Source: Aureimonas sp. SK2
GTDB taxonomy: Bacteria; Pseudomonadota; Alphaproteobacteria; Rhizobiales; Rhizobiaceae
Direction: 5' to 3'
DNA length: 64,000 bases
Assembly: GCF_029813115.1 (NCBI RefSeq)
Contig: NZ_JAPZDS010000005.1
Coordinates: 186,001 to 250,000 of the forward strand
Shown: one piece after another, positions 22,576-31,586 of the stretch
Numbering within the stretch: the stretch's first letter is position 1
Layout: each line of letters starts with the position of its first letter
Program-made: the position numbers and the translations under genes
Notes under the pieces: model-generated
Told to the model about the DNA's origin: nothing
Database searches by the model: none
What the model saw: the letters and a program-made list of their open reading frames with translations, nothing else

Positions 22576-22875
22576 TTCGATCCCGGGGAATTTCGGCAAG
22601 ATACGAAGCTCCCCGTCCGGGCACTGGAGCCCCGGTTCTCCTGATCATCGACCAATGTTCGCAGCGGCTACCGGCCGCGGAGCCCTATCGCTCGGTCGTG
22701 GCCGACCGGTGCGGATACAGGACTTAGGTCCTGATCCGCAGCCATAGCTCTCGCACGACCAGCTCCAATTCCAGCTGTTCCAACCTGCACGATCGCATGG
22801 AACGACGAAGACGGGCCCCGCGCCGAGGCGGCCCTTGCGACGCCGGATGCTCTTCGGCTCGGTGACGAGGCGCCT
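22576..22875. other. Structured gene-free gap between tRNA-Val and cheW
   Basis: 300 bp with no supported gene. It carries two adjacent hairpins: CGGTCG/CGACCG at 22693-22708 and a larger one at 22710-22740 (13 pairs, one bulged A, loop TTAG). A weaker GGGCC/GGCCC stem lies at 22813-22834. It could be a small RNA, a palindromic repeat family or an integration remnant beside a tRNA. Confidence 0.45.
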
Positions 22876-23337
22876 TTAGGCCGCCACGTCCAGTTTCGCG
22901 GGCAGGACCCCTTGGACCGACAGCAGCGAGATCATGCGATCGTCGATCGCCAGAACGGCGCCGACGAAGGACTGGGCCAGCGACGACGCGACATCGGGCG
23001 CAGGCTGGAGCTGGTCCTGACGGACCGTCATGATGCTCGACATCGAATCCACGAGCAGGCCGACGAGATCGCCGCCGATGTCCGCGACGATGATGGCCGA
23101 GCGCGCGTTGGGCGCGGTGCGCCCGAAACCCAGCCGATCGCCGAGATCGACGATCGGGAGCACCATGCCGCGCAGGTTGACGACGCCGATCACGTAGGGC
23201 GGCGCATGCGGGATCGCGGTCGCGGCGGTGTAGCTGCGGATCTCGCGAACGGTCTGGACGTCGACGCAGAACTCCTGCCCCGCGACGGTGAAGGCGATCA
23301 GTTCGCGGTTCTCGGCGGAGGTGGAGGCTTCGGTCAT
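22876..23337 (-). CDS. cheW: Chemotaxis coupling protein CheW
   Basis: 153 residues covering one CheW SH3-like domain (ELIAFTVAGQEFCVDVQTVREI near 11-33, then VIGVVNLRGMVLPIVDL near 50-66 and GLLVDSMSSI). It links chemoreceptors to CheA. No cheA or other che gene is in the window, so it may serve a receptor array encoded elsewhere; the soluble chemoreceptor at 37.2 kb is a possible client. A small unknown gene lies 73 bp upstream on the same strand. Confidence 0.93.
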   Translation of the reverse strand: MTEASTSAENRELIAFTVAGQEFCVDVQTVREIRSYTAATAIPHAPPYVIGVVNLRGMVLPIVDLGDRLGFGRTAPNARSAIIVADIGGDLVGLLVDSMSSIMTVRQDQLQPAPDVASSLAQSFVGAVLAIDDRMISLLSVQGVLPAKLDVAA

Positions 23338-23410
23338 GGTCGGCTCCGTTGGAGAGGACTGGAAGGTTCGTCGCAGACCGATCCGTCCGCCGGCGAGGGT
23401 GGATGTGCGT

Positions 23411-23608
23411 TCAGGCGAGCGCGTCCCGCTGGGCGCGGACGGCCTGCAGCCTCGACAGGAGTTCGTCGATGGTCTCGGGATGGACGATCATCGCGACGGC
23501 ATCGCCCGATCCGCTGAGGCCGATCATGGCGATCGTGCCGTCGTCGCGGGCCTCGACCAGTTCGACATGGGCCAGACTGAAGCCCCGAAAGCGGCATTCC
23601 CTCGCCAT
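23411..23608 (-). CDS. Small uncharacterised protein upstream of cheW
   Basis: 65 residues with a well-balanced, globular-looking composition (hydrophobic strand AHVELVEARDDGTIAMIGL, then VHPETIDELLSRLQAVRAQR). I do not recognise a family. The ATG at 23608 has GGAGCAGGGA just upstream, which supports translation. It precedes cheW by 73 bp on the same strand, so a shared transcript and a chemotaxis-related role are possible. An overlapping frame of 87 codons looks less protein-like. Confidence 0.55.
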   Translation of the reverse strand: MARECRFRGFSLAHVELVEARDDGTIAMIGLSGSGDAVAMIVHPETIDELLSRLQAVRAQRDALA

Positions 23609-23885
23609 GTGTTTCCCTGCTCCAGCGTCATGGGCTCATTGCATGGATGGATCGGTGACGGATGCGGCCGAACAGGTCCATGCACGGTTTTGGCCATGGC
23701 GTTGCCCGATGGTCCGCGAAGAACGTTAAATTCGGATTGCCTCGACCGGCATTTTTCGGACCGGCTCGACCGGATCGCGGGTCACGTCGCCCTTCATTCG
23801 TTGAACGAGACGCATTGCGACGACGGATCGCGGCCGCTACCCCTCGCGCGGCGGGCCCGTGATGGCCGGCGACGTGCGGGGGCCG

Positions 23886-24803
23886 ATGCAGATCCGTCAT
23901 CTCCGATATTTCGTGACGCTGGCGCGGCTCGGCCATTTCCGACGTGCGGCGGAAAGCTGCGGCGTGTCGCAGCCGACGCTCTCGGCCGGCATCGCCTCGC
24001 TGGAGACCGCGCTCGGCGTGGAACTCGTCAGGCGCGACCGGCGCTATGTCGGCCTGACGCCGGAGGGCGAGACCGCGCTTCCCTGGGCCCAGCGGATGCT
24101 GGCCGACTGCGACGGATTGCTGCGCGCGGCGGGGCAGCCGGGCCTCGGCCTGACAGGGCGCCTCAGGCTCGGCGTCATTCCCGCCGCCATGCCCGCCGTC
24201 GGCGCGTTGGCGCCCGTGCTGGCGCTCGATCACCCCGAGTTGCAGCTCGTGATCCTGTCCATGACCTCGCGCGAGATCGAGCGGGCGCTCCATGCCCACG
24301 ACATCGACGGCGGCGTCACCTATCTCGAGAGCGAGCCGCTCACCGGCGTCATCACCTGGACCTTCTACGAGGAGCGATACCGCTTCGCGACGCCCTCGGG
24401 CGGCCCCTTCGCCGGGCGCGCGTCCGTCTCCTGGGCCGAGGCCGCGGCCGCGCCGCTCTGCCTTCTGACGCGCGACATGCAGAACCGCCGCATCCTCGAC
24501 GCGCAGATGCGACGGATCGGCATGGAGGTGCAGCCGCGCGCCTCCGCCAATTCCTACACCGCCCTCCTGTCGATGGTGCGCATGGGCGAGATGTCCTCCA
24601 TCCTGCCCCATACGCACGCGGCCACCGCCGAGCGCGACCCGGCCATCCTGATCCTGCCCTTCGACGACCCTTCGCCGCCGCAGGCGGTCGGCCTCGTGGT
24701 GCTCGACCGCCATCCGATGTCGGCAATGACGCGCGCGGTCCTCGCCTGCGCGCGCTCGGCCGAGTTCAGACGCCGCGTCGAGCCGCTGCGCGCGGAGGCG
24801 TGA
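23886..24803 (+). CDS. LysR family transcriptional regulator of the formate/oxalate module
   Basis: 305 residues from ATG 23886 (MQIRHLRYFVTLARLGHFRR), the usual LysR N-terminus; GTG 23859 or ATG 23862 would add eight or nine residues. A winged helix-turn-helix at about 1-60 is followed by a periplasmic-binding-protein-like effector domain. The arrangement just upstream of and in line with the OFA antiporter and fds genes suggests it controls them in response to formate, oxalate or a related acid. Its stop codon lies inside the palindrome that is its likely operator. Confidence 0.9.
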   Translation: MQIRHLRYFVTLARLGHFRRAAESCGVSQPTLSAGIASLETALGVELVRRDRRYVGLTPEGETALPWAQRMLADCDGLLRAAGQPGLGLTGRLRLGVIPAAMPAVGALAPVLALDHPELQLVILSMTSREIERALHAHDIDGGVTYLESEPLTGVITWTFYEERYRFATPSGGPFAGRASVSWAEAAAAPLCLLTRDMQNRRILDAQMRRIGMEVQPRASANSYTALLSMVRMGEMSSILPHTHAATAERDPAILILPFDDPSPPQAVGLVVLDRHPMSAMTRAVLACARSAEFRRRVEPLRAEA

Positions 24804-24819
24804 TAGATCCTCTCTATCA
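24801..24819. promoter_or_regulatory. LysR-type operator upstream of the OFA antiporter
   Basis: Perfect inverted repeat TGATAGA-TCCTC-TCTATCA, containing ATAG-N7-CTAT and thus the LysR T-N11-A pattern. A possible -35 TTGACG lies at 24839-24844, which would place the box centre about 65 bp before transcription start, the classical recognition site position for this family. Confidence 0.65.
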
Positions 24820-24926
24820 TCGATCGTTCCGCCGACGTTTGACGCATTCTAAATTGGGCGCGACCCTTACCGCATGACGCATGGGCACGGCTGGGAGGCC
24901 GAGGCTCTGGACATGGGGGAGGTTCG

Positions 24927-26579
24927 ATGAGTTCCGCAGCCGATATCGCAAGACCGCCGGGAACCGGCTTCCTCGATCGGGAAAACACCGTAGCGATGGC
25001 CGGCTTCAATCGCTGGCTCATCCCGCCCTGCGCGCTCGCCATCCATCTCTGTATCGGGATGGCCTACGGCTTCTCGGTGTTCTGGCTGCCCCTGTCGCGC
25101 GCCATCGGCGTAAGCCAGCCCGTCGCCTGCGAGGGCATGACGCTCTGGACGGCCCTCTTCACGACGACGTGCGACTGGCGCGTGTCGGACCTTCTGTGGA
25201 TGTACACGCTGTTCTTCGTCGTGCTCGGGGGTGCGGCGGCGATCTGGGGCGGCTGGCTGGAGCGGGCCGGGCCGCGCAAGGCCGGGCTCGTATCGGCCGT
25301 CTGCTGGTGCGGCGGCATGGTGATCTCGGCGCTCGGCATCTACCTCCACCAGCTCTGGCTGATGTGGCTGGGCTCGGGCGTGATCGGCGGCATCGGCCTC
25401 GGTCTGGGCTACATCTCCCCGGTCTCCACCCTGATCAAGTGGTTCCCCGACCAGCGCGGCATGGCGACGGGCATGGCCATCATGGGCTTCGGCGGCGGCG
25501 CGATGATCGGATCGCCCTTGGCCGACATCCTGATGCGGCACTTCGCCTCGCCCGACGGCGTCGGCGTCTGGCAGACCTTCCTGGTCCTGGCTGCCGGCTA
25601 CTTCGTCTTCATGGTCGCGGGCGCGCTCGGCTACCGCGTTCCGCCGGAGAACTGGCGCCCGGCCGGCTGGACGCCGGCGGCCACCGGCAACCGGATGATC
25701 GCGACCGGCGACGTCCATCTCAAGGACGCGCACAAGACGCCGCAGTTCTGGCTGATCTGGGTCGTGCTCCTGACCAACGTCTCGGCCTCGATCGGCATCA
25801 TCGGCGTCGCCTCGCCCATGCTGCAGGAGATCTTCGCCGGCCGGCTGATCGGGGCGGAGGGCGTGTCCTTCCTCGACTTCACGCCCGAGCAGCGCGCCGC
25901 GGCCGCGGCGGTGGGTGCGGGCTTCGTCGGCCTCGTGTCGCTCTTCAACATCGGCGGCCGCTTCTTCTGGGCCTCCTTCTCCGACCGGCTCGGCCGCAAG
26001 ACCATGTATGCCGTGATCCTGGCGCTCGGCCTCGCGCTCTACGCGGCGCTGATCCCCTACTCGGCGTCGAGCGGCCTCCTCTTCGTGTTCGTCGCCTCGT
26101 TCTGCGTGATCGCGTCGATGTACGGCGGCGGCTTCGCCACCGTGCCGGCCTATCTCGCCGACGTCTTCGGCACCAAGTTCGTCGGCGCGATCCACGGGCG
26201 CCTGTTGACCGCCTGGTCGCTCGCCGGCGTCTTCGGCGGCCTGATCACGGGCAACATCCGCGACGCGCAGATCGCCGCCGGCGTGCCGCGCGAGGCCGTG
26301 TACCAGCCGATCTTCTTCACCGTCGCGGCGCTTCTGGCCGTCGGGTTCGTCGCAAATCTTCTGGTGCGCCCGGTGGCGGAAAAGTACCAGATGCGACAGG
26401 AGGCCAAGGGCGCGGGCCTGTCCGCCCCCGCGGGCGCGACGCTCGCCCCAGCGGGCGGCGACTACGGGATCGGGCGTGGCGGCGTCAGCGCGCCGGCGAT
26501 CGCGGCCTGGATCGCTGTGGGGCTGCCGCTTCTCTGGGGCGTCTACATCACGCTTCTGAAGGCGACGGCTCTGTTCTAG
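24927..26579 (+). CDS. OFA family MFS transporter (oxalate/formate antiporter-like)
   Basis: 550 residues, about 12 membrane segments, longer than OxlT (about 420) because of loops near 65-80 and 240-300 and a C-terminal extension with a last membrane segment. The MFS loop 2-3 (GGWLERAGPRKAG) and loop 8-9 (SDRLGRKT) motifs and GLGYISPVSTLIKWFPDQRG identify the oxalate:formate antiporter family. GGGGAGG precedes ATG 24927. Next to fds genes it probably imports formate or exchanges it for another carboxylate; the substrate is inferred from context. Confidence 0.85.
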   Translation: MSSAADIARPPGTGFLDRENTVAMAGFNRWLIPPCALAIHLCIGMAYGFSVFWLPLSRAIGVSQPVACEGMTLWTALFTTTCDWRVSDLLWMYTLFFVVLGGAAAIWGGWLERAGPRKAGLVSAVCWCGGMVISALGIYLHQLWLMWLGSGVIGGIGLGLGYISPVSTLIKWFPDQRGMATGMAIMGFGGGAMIGSPLADILMRHFASPDGVGVWQTFLVLAAGYFVFMVAGALGYRVPPENWRPAGWTPAATGNRMIATGDVHLKDAHKTPQFWLIWVVLLTNVSASIGIIGVASPMLQEIFAGRLIGAEGVSFLDFTPEQRAAAAAVGAGFVGLVSLFNIGGRFFWASFSDRLGRKTMYAVILALGLALYAALIPYSASSGLLFVFVASFCVIASMYGGGFATVPAYLADVFGTKFVGAIHGRLLTAWSLAGVFGGLITGNIRDAQIAAGVPREAVYQPIFFTVAALLAVGFVANLLVRPVAEKYQMRQEAKGAGLSAPAGATLAPAGGDYGIGRGGVSAPAIAAWIAVGLPLLWGVYITLLKATALF

Positions 26580-26589
26580 AATGAGTCCA

Positions 26590-26616
26590 AGCCGGCGCGC
26601 CCTGGCCGCGCCGGCT
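26590..26616 (+). other. Perfect hairpin between the antiporter gene and fdsG
   Basis: AGCCGGCGCG and CGCGCCGGCT form a 10-bp perfect stem with a 7-base loop, 10 bp after the transporter stop and 23 bp before fdsG. No T tract follows, so it is more likely an mRNA processing or stability element than a full terminator. Confidence 0.6.
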
Positions 26617-26639
26617 CCTGACCACCTCGGGAGACACCC

Positions 26640-27125
26640 ATGCTCGATTCCGCACGACGCGCCACACCCTTCGACCGCGAGCGGCTGGACGAGATCCTCG
26701 CCGCCCACAAGGGCCGGGCAGGGGCGCTCCTGCCGATCCTGCACGACGTGCAGGCCGAGTTCGGCATGGTGGACGACGCCGCCGTGCCGGTGATCGCGGA
26801 GGCGCTCAACCTGTCGCGCGCCGACGTGCACGGCGTGCTCACCTTCTACCACGACTTCCGCCGCCAGCCGGCCGGGCGCACCGTGGTCAAGATCTGCGCC
26901 GCCGAGGCCTGCCAGGCCGCCGGCGGACGCGCCCTCCAGGCGGCGGCCGAACGCGTCGTCGGCGTGGCGATGAAGGGCACGACCGGCGACGGGGCGGCGA
27001 CGCTGGAGCCGGTCTACTGCCTCGGCCTCTGTTCCGTGGCGCCGGCCGCCATGGTGAACGGCAAAATTCACGGACGCCTGTCCGAGGACCGGCTCTCCGC
27101 CATCATCGAGGAGGCGATCCGATGA
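26640..27125 (+). CDS. fdsG: NAD-dependent formate dehydrogenase, gamma subunit
   Basis: 161 residues, homologous to NuoE. A helical N-terminus is followed by a thioredoxin-like domain whose 2Fe-2S ligands are Cys86, Cys91, Cys127 and Cys131 (CAAEAC and CLGLC). In the soluble FdsABG(D) enzyme it works with FdsB as the diaphorase part that passes electrons to NAD. The stop overlaps the start of fdsB by four bases (ATGA), indicating translational coupling. Confidence 0.95.
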   Translation: MLDSARRATPFDRERLDEILAAHKGRAGALLPILHDVQAEFGMVDDAAVPVIAEALNLSRADVHGVLTFYHDFRRQPAGRTVVKICAAEACQAAGGRALQAAAERVVGVAMKGTTGDGAATLEPVYCLGLCSVAPAAMVNGKIHGRLSEDRLSAIIEEAIR

Positions 27126-28699
27126 GCAAGGCCATCCGCATCTTCGTGCCGCGCGACGCGGCCGCCGTCGCGGTCGGCGCCGACGAGGTGGCCGCCGCCT
27201 TCCAGGCATCCGGCCGGCCGGTCGAGATCGTACGCACCGGCTCGCGCGGCATGCACTGGCTGGAGCCGCTGGTCGAGGTCGAGACGCCGGACGGGCGCAT
27301 CGGCTACGGCCCGGTCATGCCGGAGGATGTCGGCGCGCTGATCGCCGCCGGCATGCTCGAGGGCGCCGACCACCCGAGCCGCATCGGCCGGCCGGAGGAG
27401 CATCCGTTCCTCGCCCGCCAGACGCGTTCCACGATGGCGCTCTGCGGCGTGATCGATCCCCGCTCGGAGAGCGACTACGCCGCCCATGGCGGCTGGCGCG
27501 GCCTGAAAGCGGCGCTGGCGATGGACGCCGAGGCGCGGGTGAAGACGGTGGCCGCCTCCGGCCTTCGCGGGCGGGGCGGGGCGGGCTTCCCGACCGGCAT
27601 CAAGTGGGAAACGGTCCGCAAGGCCGAAGCCGCGCAGAAGTACGTCGTCTGCAACGCCGACGAGGGGGATTCCGGCACCTTCGCCGACCGGATGACCATG
27701 GAAGGCGATCCATTCCGCCTGGTCGAGGGTATGACGATTGCCGGTGTCTCGGTCGGCGCGACCTACGGTTACATCTATATCCGCTCGGAATATCCGCACG
27801 CGATCGAGGCGATGGAAGAGGCGATCCTTGGCGCCCGCCGCGCCGGGTGGCTGGGTGCCTCCGTCGGCAGTTCGGGGCTCGCCTTCGACATGGAGGTGCG
27901 GGTCGGCGCGGGCGCCTATGTCTGCGGCGAGGAGACCTCGCTCCTCAATTCCATCGAGGGCAAGCGCGGCATCGTGCGCGCCAAGCCGCCCCTTCCCGCG
28001 CTCCAGGGCCTCTTCGGCAAGCCGACGATGGTCAACAACGTCCTGTCGCTCGCCGCCGTCCCCGCGATCTTCGCGGAGGGACCGGAAGCCTACGAGCGGC
28101 TCGGCCTCGGGCGTTCGCGCGGCACCATGCCCGTGCAGCTCGCCGGCAACGTGAAGTATGGCGGCCTCGTCGAGGTGCCCTTCGGCATCACGCTCGGAGA
28201 ACTCGTCAACGAGATCGGCGGCGGCACGGCCTCAGGGAGGCCCGTTCGCGCGGTGCAGGTCGGTGGCCCGCTCGGCGCCTACTTCCCCCCTGCCCTCTTC
28301 GACACGCCCTTCGACTACGAGGCCTTCGCCGCCAAGGACGGGCTGATCGGCCATGGCGGCATCACCGTCTTCGACGACACCGTCGACATGGCCCACATGG
28401 CGCGCTTCGCCATGGAGTTCTGTGCGGCGGAAAGCTGCGGCAAGTGCACGCCCTGCCGCATCGGCGCGGTGCGCGGGGTCGAGGCGGTGGACCGCATTCT
28501 CCAGAAGCGCGAGGCGCGTCAGCCGGTCGCCGCCGAACTCACGCTGCTCGCCGACCTCTGCGACACGATGAAGTTCGGCTCGCTCTGTGCGCTCGGCGGT
28601 TTCACGCCCTATCCCGTGACCAGCGCCATGACCCATTTCCCCGAAGACTTCGACCTCGACGCCCGTCGCCTTCCGGCCGGGCTCCAGGCGGCGGAATAA
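27122..28699 (+). CDS. fdsB: NAD-dependent formate dehydrogenase, beta subunit
   Basis: 525 residues, homologous to NuoF with an extra N-terminal domain of about 110 residues. The FMN/NAD-binding motif GRGGAGFPTGIKWE lies near 145-158 and CNADEGDSGTF near 178. The 4Fe-4S ligands are in ESCGKCTPCR near 440, with a further Cys in FGSLCALGG. It carries FMN and reduces NAD with electrons coming from FdsA. It lies between fdsG (4-bp overlap) and fdsA (13-bp gap). Confidence 0.95.
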   Translation: MSKAIRIFVPRDAAAVAVGADEVAAAFQASGRPVEIVRTGSRGMHWLEPLVEVETPDGRIGYGPVMPEDVGALIAAGMLEGADHPSRIGRPEEHPFLARQTRSTMALCGVIDPRSESDYAAHGGWRGLKAALAMDAEARVKTVAASGLRGRGGAGFPTGIKWETVRKAEAAQKYVVCNADEGDSGTFADRMTMEGDPFRLVEGMTIAGVSVGATYGYIYIRSEYPHAIEAMEEAILGARRAGWLGASVGSSGLAFDMEVRVGAGAYVCGEETSLLNSIEGKRGIVRAKPPLPALQGLFGKPTMVNNVLSLAAVPAIFAEGPEAYERLGLGRSRGTMPVQLAGNVKYGGLVEVPFGITLGELVNEIGGGTASGRPVRAVQVGGPLGAYFPPALFDTPFDYEAFAAKDGLIGHGGITVFDDTVDMAHMARFAMEFCAAESCGKCTPCRIGAVRGVEAVDRILQKREARQPVAAELTLLADLCDTMKFGSLCALGGFTPYPVTSAMTHFPEDFDLDARRLPAGLQAAE

Positions 28700-28712
28700 G
28701 AAGAAGACCGAT

Positions 28713-31586
28713 ATGTCCCTCGTTCATGAGACCGACTACGGCACCCCCGCCCGCGTTGCCGAGAAGCAGGTGACCCTCACCATCGACGGGGAGACGATCA
28801 CGGTCCCCGCCGGCACGTCGCTGATGCGCGCGGCCGCCGAAATGGGCACCAAGATTCCGAAGCTCTGCGCGACGGATTCGCTCGAGCCCTTCGGCTCCTG
28901 CCGCATGTGCCTGGTCGAGGTCGAGGGCATGCGCGGCACGCCCGCCTCCTGCACCACACTCGCGGCGGAGGGCATGGTGGTGAAGACGCAGACCGACCGG
29001 ATCGCCAAGCTGCGCCGGGGCGTGATGGAGCTCTACATCTCCGACCATCCGCTGGACTGCTTGACCTGCTCGGCCAACGGCGACTGCGAACTGCAGGACA
29101 CGGCGGGCGAGGTGGGCCTTCGCGAGGTGCGCTACGGCCAGCACGGCGAGAACCACGTCCACCCGCACGAGCACGGCGCGCCGAACCCGCTGTTCATGGA
29201 GAAGGACCTCTCCAACCCCTACTTTCAGTACGATCCGTCGAAGTGCATCGTCTGTTCGCGCTGCGTGCGGGCCTGCGAGGAAGTGCAGGGCACCTTCGCG
29301 CTGACGATCGCCGGCCGAGGGTTCGAGAGCCGCGTCTCTCCCAGCCAAAGCGAAGACTTCTTCTCCTCCGAATGCGTGTCCTGCGGCGCCTGCGTGCAGG
29401 CCTGCCCGACCGCGACGCTGATGGAGAAGTCCGTCGTCGCCATGGGCGTGCCGGAGCATTCCAAGGTCACGACCTGCGCCTATTGCGGCGTCGGATGCTC
29501 GTTCAAGGCCGAGATGCGCGGCGAGGAGCTGGTGCGCATGGTACCGTGGAAGGACGGCAAGGCGAACCACGGCCATTCCTGCGTCAAGGGCCGCTTCGCC
29601 TACGGCTATGCCAATCACCGCGAGCGCATCACCTCCCCGATGATCCGCGCCTCCACCTCGGAGCCCTGGCGCGAGGTGTCGTGGGAGGAGGCGATCGCCC
29701 ACACGGCGTCCGAGTTCAAGCGCATCCAGGCGAAGTACGGGCGCAACTCGGTCGGCGGCATCACCTCGTCGCGCTGCACCAACGAGGAGACCTTCCTCGT
29801 CCAGAAGCTGATCCGCGCGGGCTTCGGCAACAACAACGTCGACACCTGCGCACGCGTCTGCCACTCGCCGACGGGCTACGGCCTGAAGACGACGCTCGGC
29901 ACTTCGGCCGGCACGCAGGACTTCGATTCGGTCGAGGAGGCCGACGTCATCCTCGTCATCGGCGCCAACCCGACGGACGGCCACCCGGTCTTCGCCAGCC
30001 GAATGAAGAAGCGCCTGCGCGAGGGCGCGCAGCTGATCGTGATCGACCCGCGCCGCATCGACCTCGTCAAGACGCCCCATGTCGAGGCGGCGCACCATCT
30101 GCCGCTGCGCCCCGGCACCAACGTCGCCGTCCTGACCGCCATGGCGCATGTGATCGTGACGGAAGGGCTGATCGACGAGTCCTACGTTCGCGAGCGCTGC
30201 GACCTCGAAGCCTTCCAGGCCTGGGCCGAGTTCGTCTCCGACGCCTCGCGCTCGCCCGAAGCCGTGGAGCCGATGACGCGCGTGCCGGCCGGCGAGCTTC
30301 GCGCCGCCGCCCGCCTCTACGCGACCGGCGGGCGCGCCGCGATCTATTACGGCCTCGGCGTGACGGAGCACTCACAGGGCTCGACCACCGTGATGGCGAT
30401 CGCCAACCTCGCGATGGCCACCGGCAATATCGGCAAGCGGGGCGCCGGCGTGAACCCCTTGCGCGGCCAGAACAACGTGCAGGGCGCCTGCGACATGGGC
30501 TCCTTCCCGCATGAGCTGTCGGGCTACCGCCACGTCTCCGACGACACGGCGCGTGCCCTCTTCGAGACCATGTGGGGCGTCGAGCTCGACGACGAGCCGG
30601 GCATGCGCATCCCCAACATGCTCGACGCCGCCGTCGCGGGCGAGTTCAAGGGCATCTACATCCAGGGCGAGGACATCCTCCAGTCCGACCCCAACACGCG
30701 CCACGTCACCGCCGGTCTGGCGGCGATGGAATGCGTCGTGGTGCAGGACCTTTTCCTCAACGAGACGGCCGTCCACGCCCATGTCTTCCTGCCGGGCTCG
30801 ACCTTCCTCGAAAAGGACGGGACCTTCACCAATGCCGAGCGGCGCATCCAGCGCGTGCGCCGCGTGATGAAACCCAAGAACGGCTATGCCGACTGGGAGG
30901 TCACGCAGCTTCTCGCCAACGCCCTCGGCTTCCCCATGAACTACGCGCACCCGAGCGAGATCATGGCCGAGATCGCCGCGCTCACCCCGACCTTCGCCGG
31001 CGTCTCCTACGAGCGGCTGGAGACGGAGACGCTGCAGTGGCCGGTCACCGACAAGGCGCCGCTCGGCACGCCCCTGATGCACATGGAAGGATTCGTGCGC
31101 GGCAAGGGCCTCTTCGTCGTCACCGAATACGTGCCGACCGACGAGAAGGTCGGACCGCGCTTCCCGCTGCTGCTCACCACCGGCCGCATCCTGTCGCAGT
31201 ACAATGTCGGCGCGCAGACGCGGCGCACGGACAACACGATGTGGCACGAGGAGGACGTCCTCGAGATCCATCCCCACGACGCGGAGGAACGGGGCATCCG
31301 GGACGGCGCCTTCGTCAAGGTCGCGAGCCGCGCGGGCGACACGACCCTGCGCGCGACGCTGACCGACCGCGTGGCGCCCGGCGTCGTCTACACGACCTTC
31401 CACCACCCGCTGACGCAGGCCAACGTCGTGACGACCGACTATTCCGACTGGGCCACCAACTGCCCGGAATACAAGGTCACGGCGGTCCAGGTCTCGCCCT
31501 CCAACGGGCCGACCGACTGGCAGGAGCGCTACAACTCGTTTGCCGAGCGTTCGCGCCGCGTCGCCCAAGCGGAGCCGGCCGAATGA
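28713..31586 (+). CDS. fdsA: NAD-dependent formate dehydrogenase, molybdenum alpha subunit
   Basis: 957 residues. Cofactor ligands in order: 2Fe-2S at Cys52, 63, 66, 80; His112-Cys116-Cys119-Cys125; two 4Fe-4S ferredoxin sets starting at Cys178 and Cys221; the cluster next to molybdenum at Cys255, 258, 262 and 290. The molybdenum ligand is Cys383 in RVCHSPT, so this is the cysteine form, not selenocysteine. It oxidises formate to CO2 at a bis-MGD centre. No Tat signal is present, which agrees with a cytoplasmic enzyme. It overlaps fdsD by four bases. Confidence 0.97.
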   Translation: MSLVHETDYGTPARVAEKQVTLTIDGETITVPAGTSLMRAAAEMGTKIPKLCATDSLEPFGSCRMCLVEVEGMRGTPASCTTLAAEGMVVKTQTDRIAKLRRGVMELYISDHPLDCLTCSANGDCELQDTAGEVGLREVRYGQHGENHVHPHEHGAPNPLFMEKDLSNPYFQYDPSKCIVCSRCVRACEEVQGTFALTIAGRGFESRVSPSQSEDFFSSECVSCGACVQACPTATLMEKSVVAMGVPEHSKVTTCAYCGVGCSFKAEMRGEELVRMVPWKDGKANHGHSCVKGRFAYGYANHRERITSPMIRASTSEPWREVSWEEAIAHTASEFKRIQAKYGRNSVGGITSSRCTNEETFLVQKLIRAGFGNNNVDTCARVCHSPTGYGLKTTLGTSAGTQDFDSVEEADVILVIGANPTDGHPVFASRMKKRLREGAQLIVIDPRRIDLVKTPHVEAAHHLPLRPGTNVAVLTAMAHVIVTEGLIDESYVRERCDLEAFQAWAEFVSDASRSPEAVEPMTRVPAGELRAAARLYATGGRAAIYYGLGVTEHSQGSTTVMAIANLAMATGNIGKRGAGVNPLRGQNNVQGACDMGSFPHELSGYRHVSDDTARALFETMWGVELDDEPGMRIPNMLDAAVAGEFKGIYIQGEDILQSDPNTRHVTAGLAAMECVVVQDLFLNETAVHAHVFLPGSTFLEKDGTFTNAERRIQRVRRVMKPKNGYADWEVTQLLANALGFPMNYAHPSEIMAEIAALTPTFAGVSYERLETETLQWPVTDKAPLGTPLMHMEGFVRGKGLFVVTEYVPTDEKVGPRFPLLLTTGRILSQYNVGAQTRRTDNTMWHEEDVLEIHPHDAEERGIRDGAFVKVASRAGDTTLRATLTDRVAPGVVYTTFHHPLTQANVVTTDYSDWATNCPEYKVTAVQVSPSNGPTDWQERYNSFAERSRRVAQAEPAE

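Noticed and set aside
24867..27209. 780-codon minus-strand frame opposite the OFA transporter and fdsG
   Set aside because: Spans two real genes and their gap on the other strand, with low-complexity composition.
28602..30371. 589-codon minus-strand frame opposite fdsA
   Set aside because: Shadow of fdsA, whose cofactor ligands are all in order on the plus strand.
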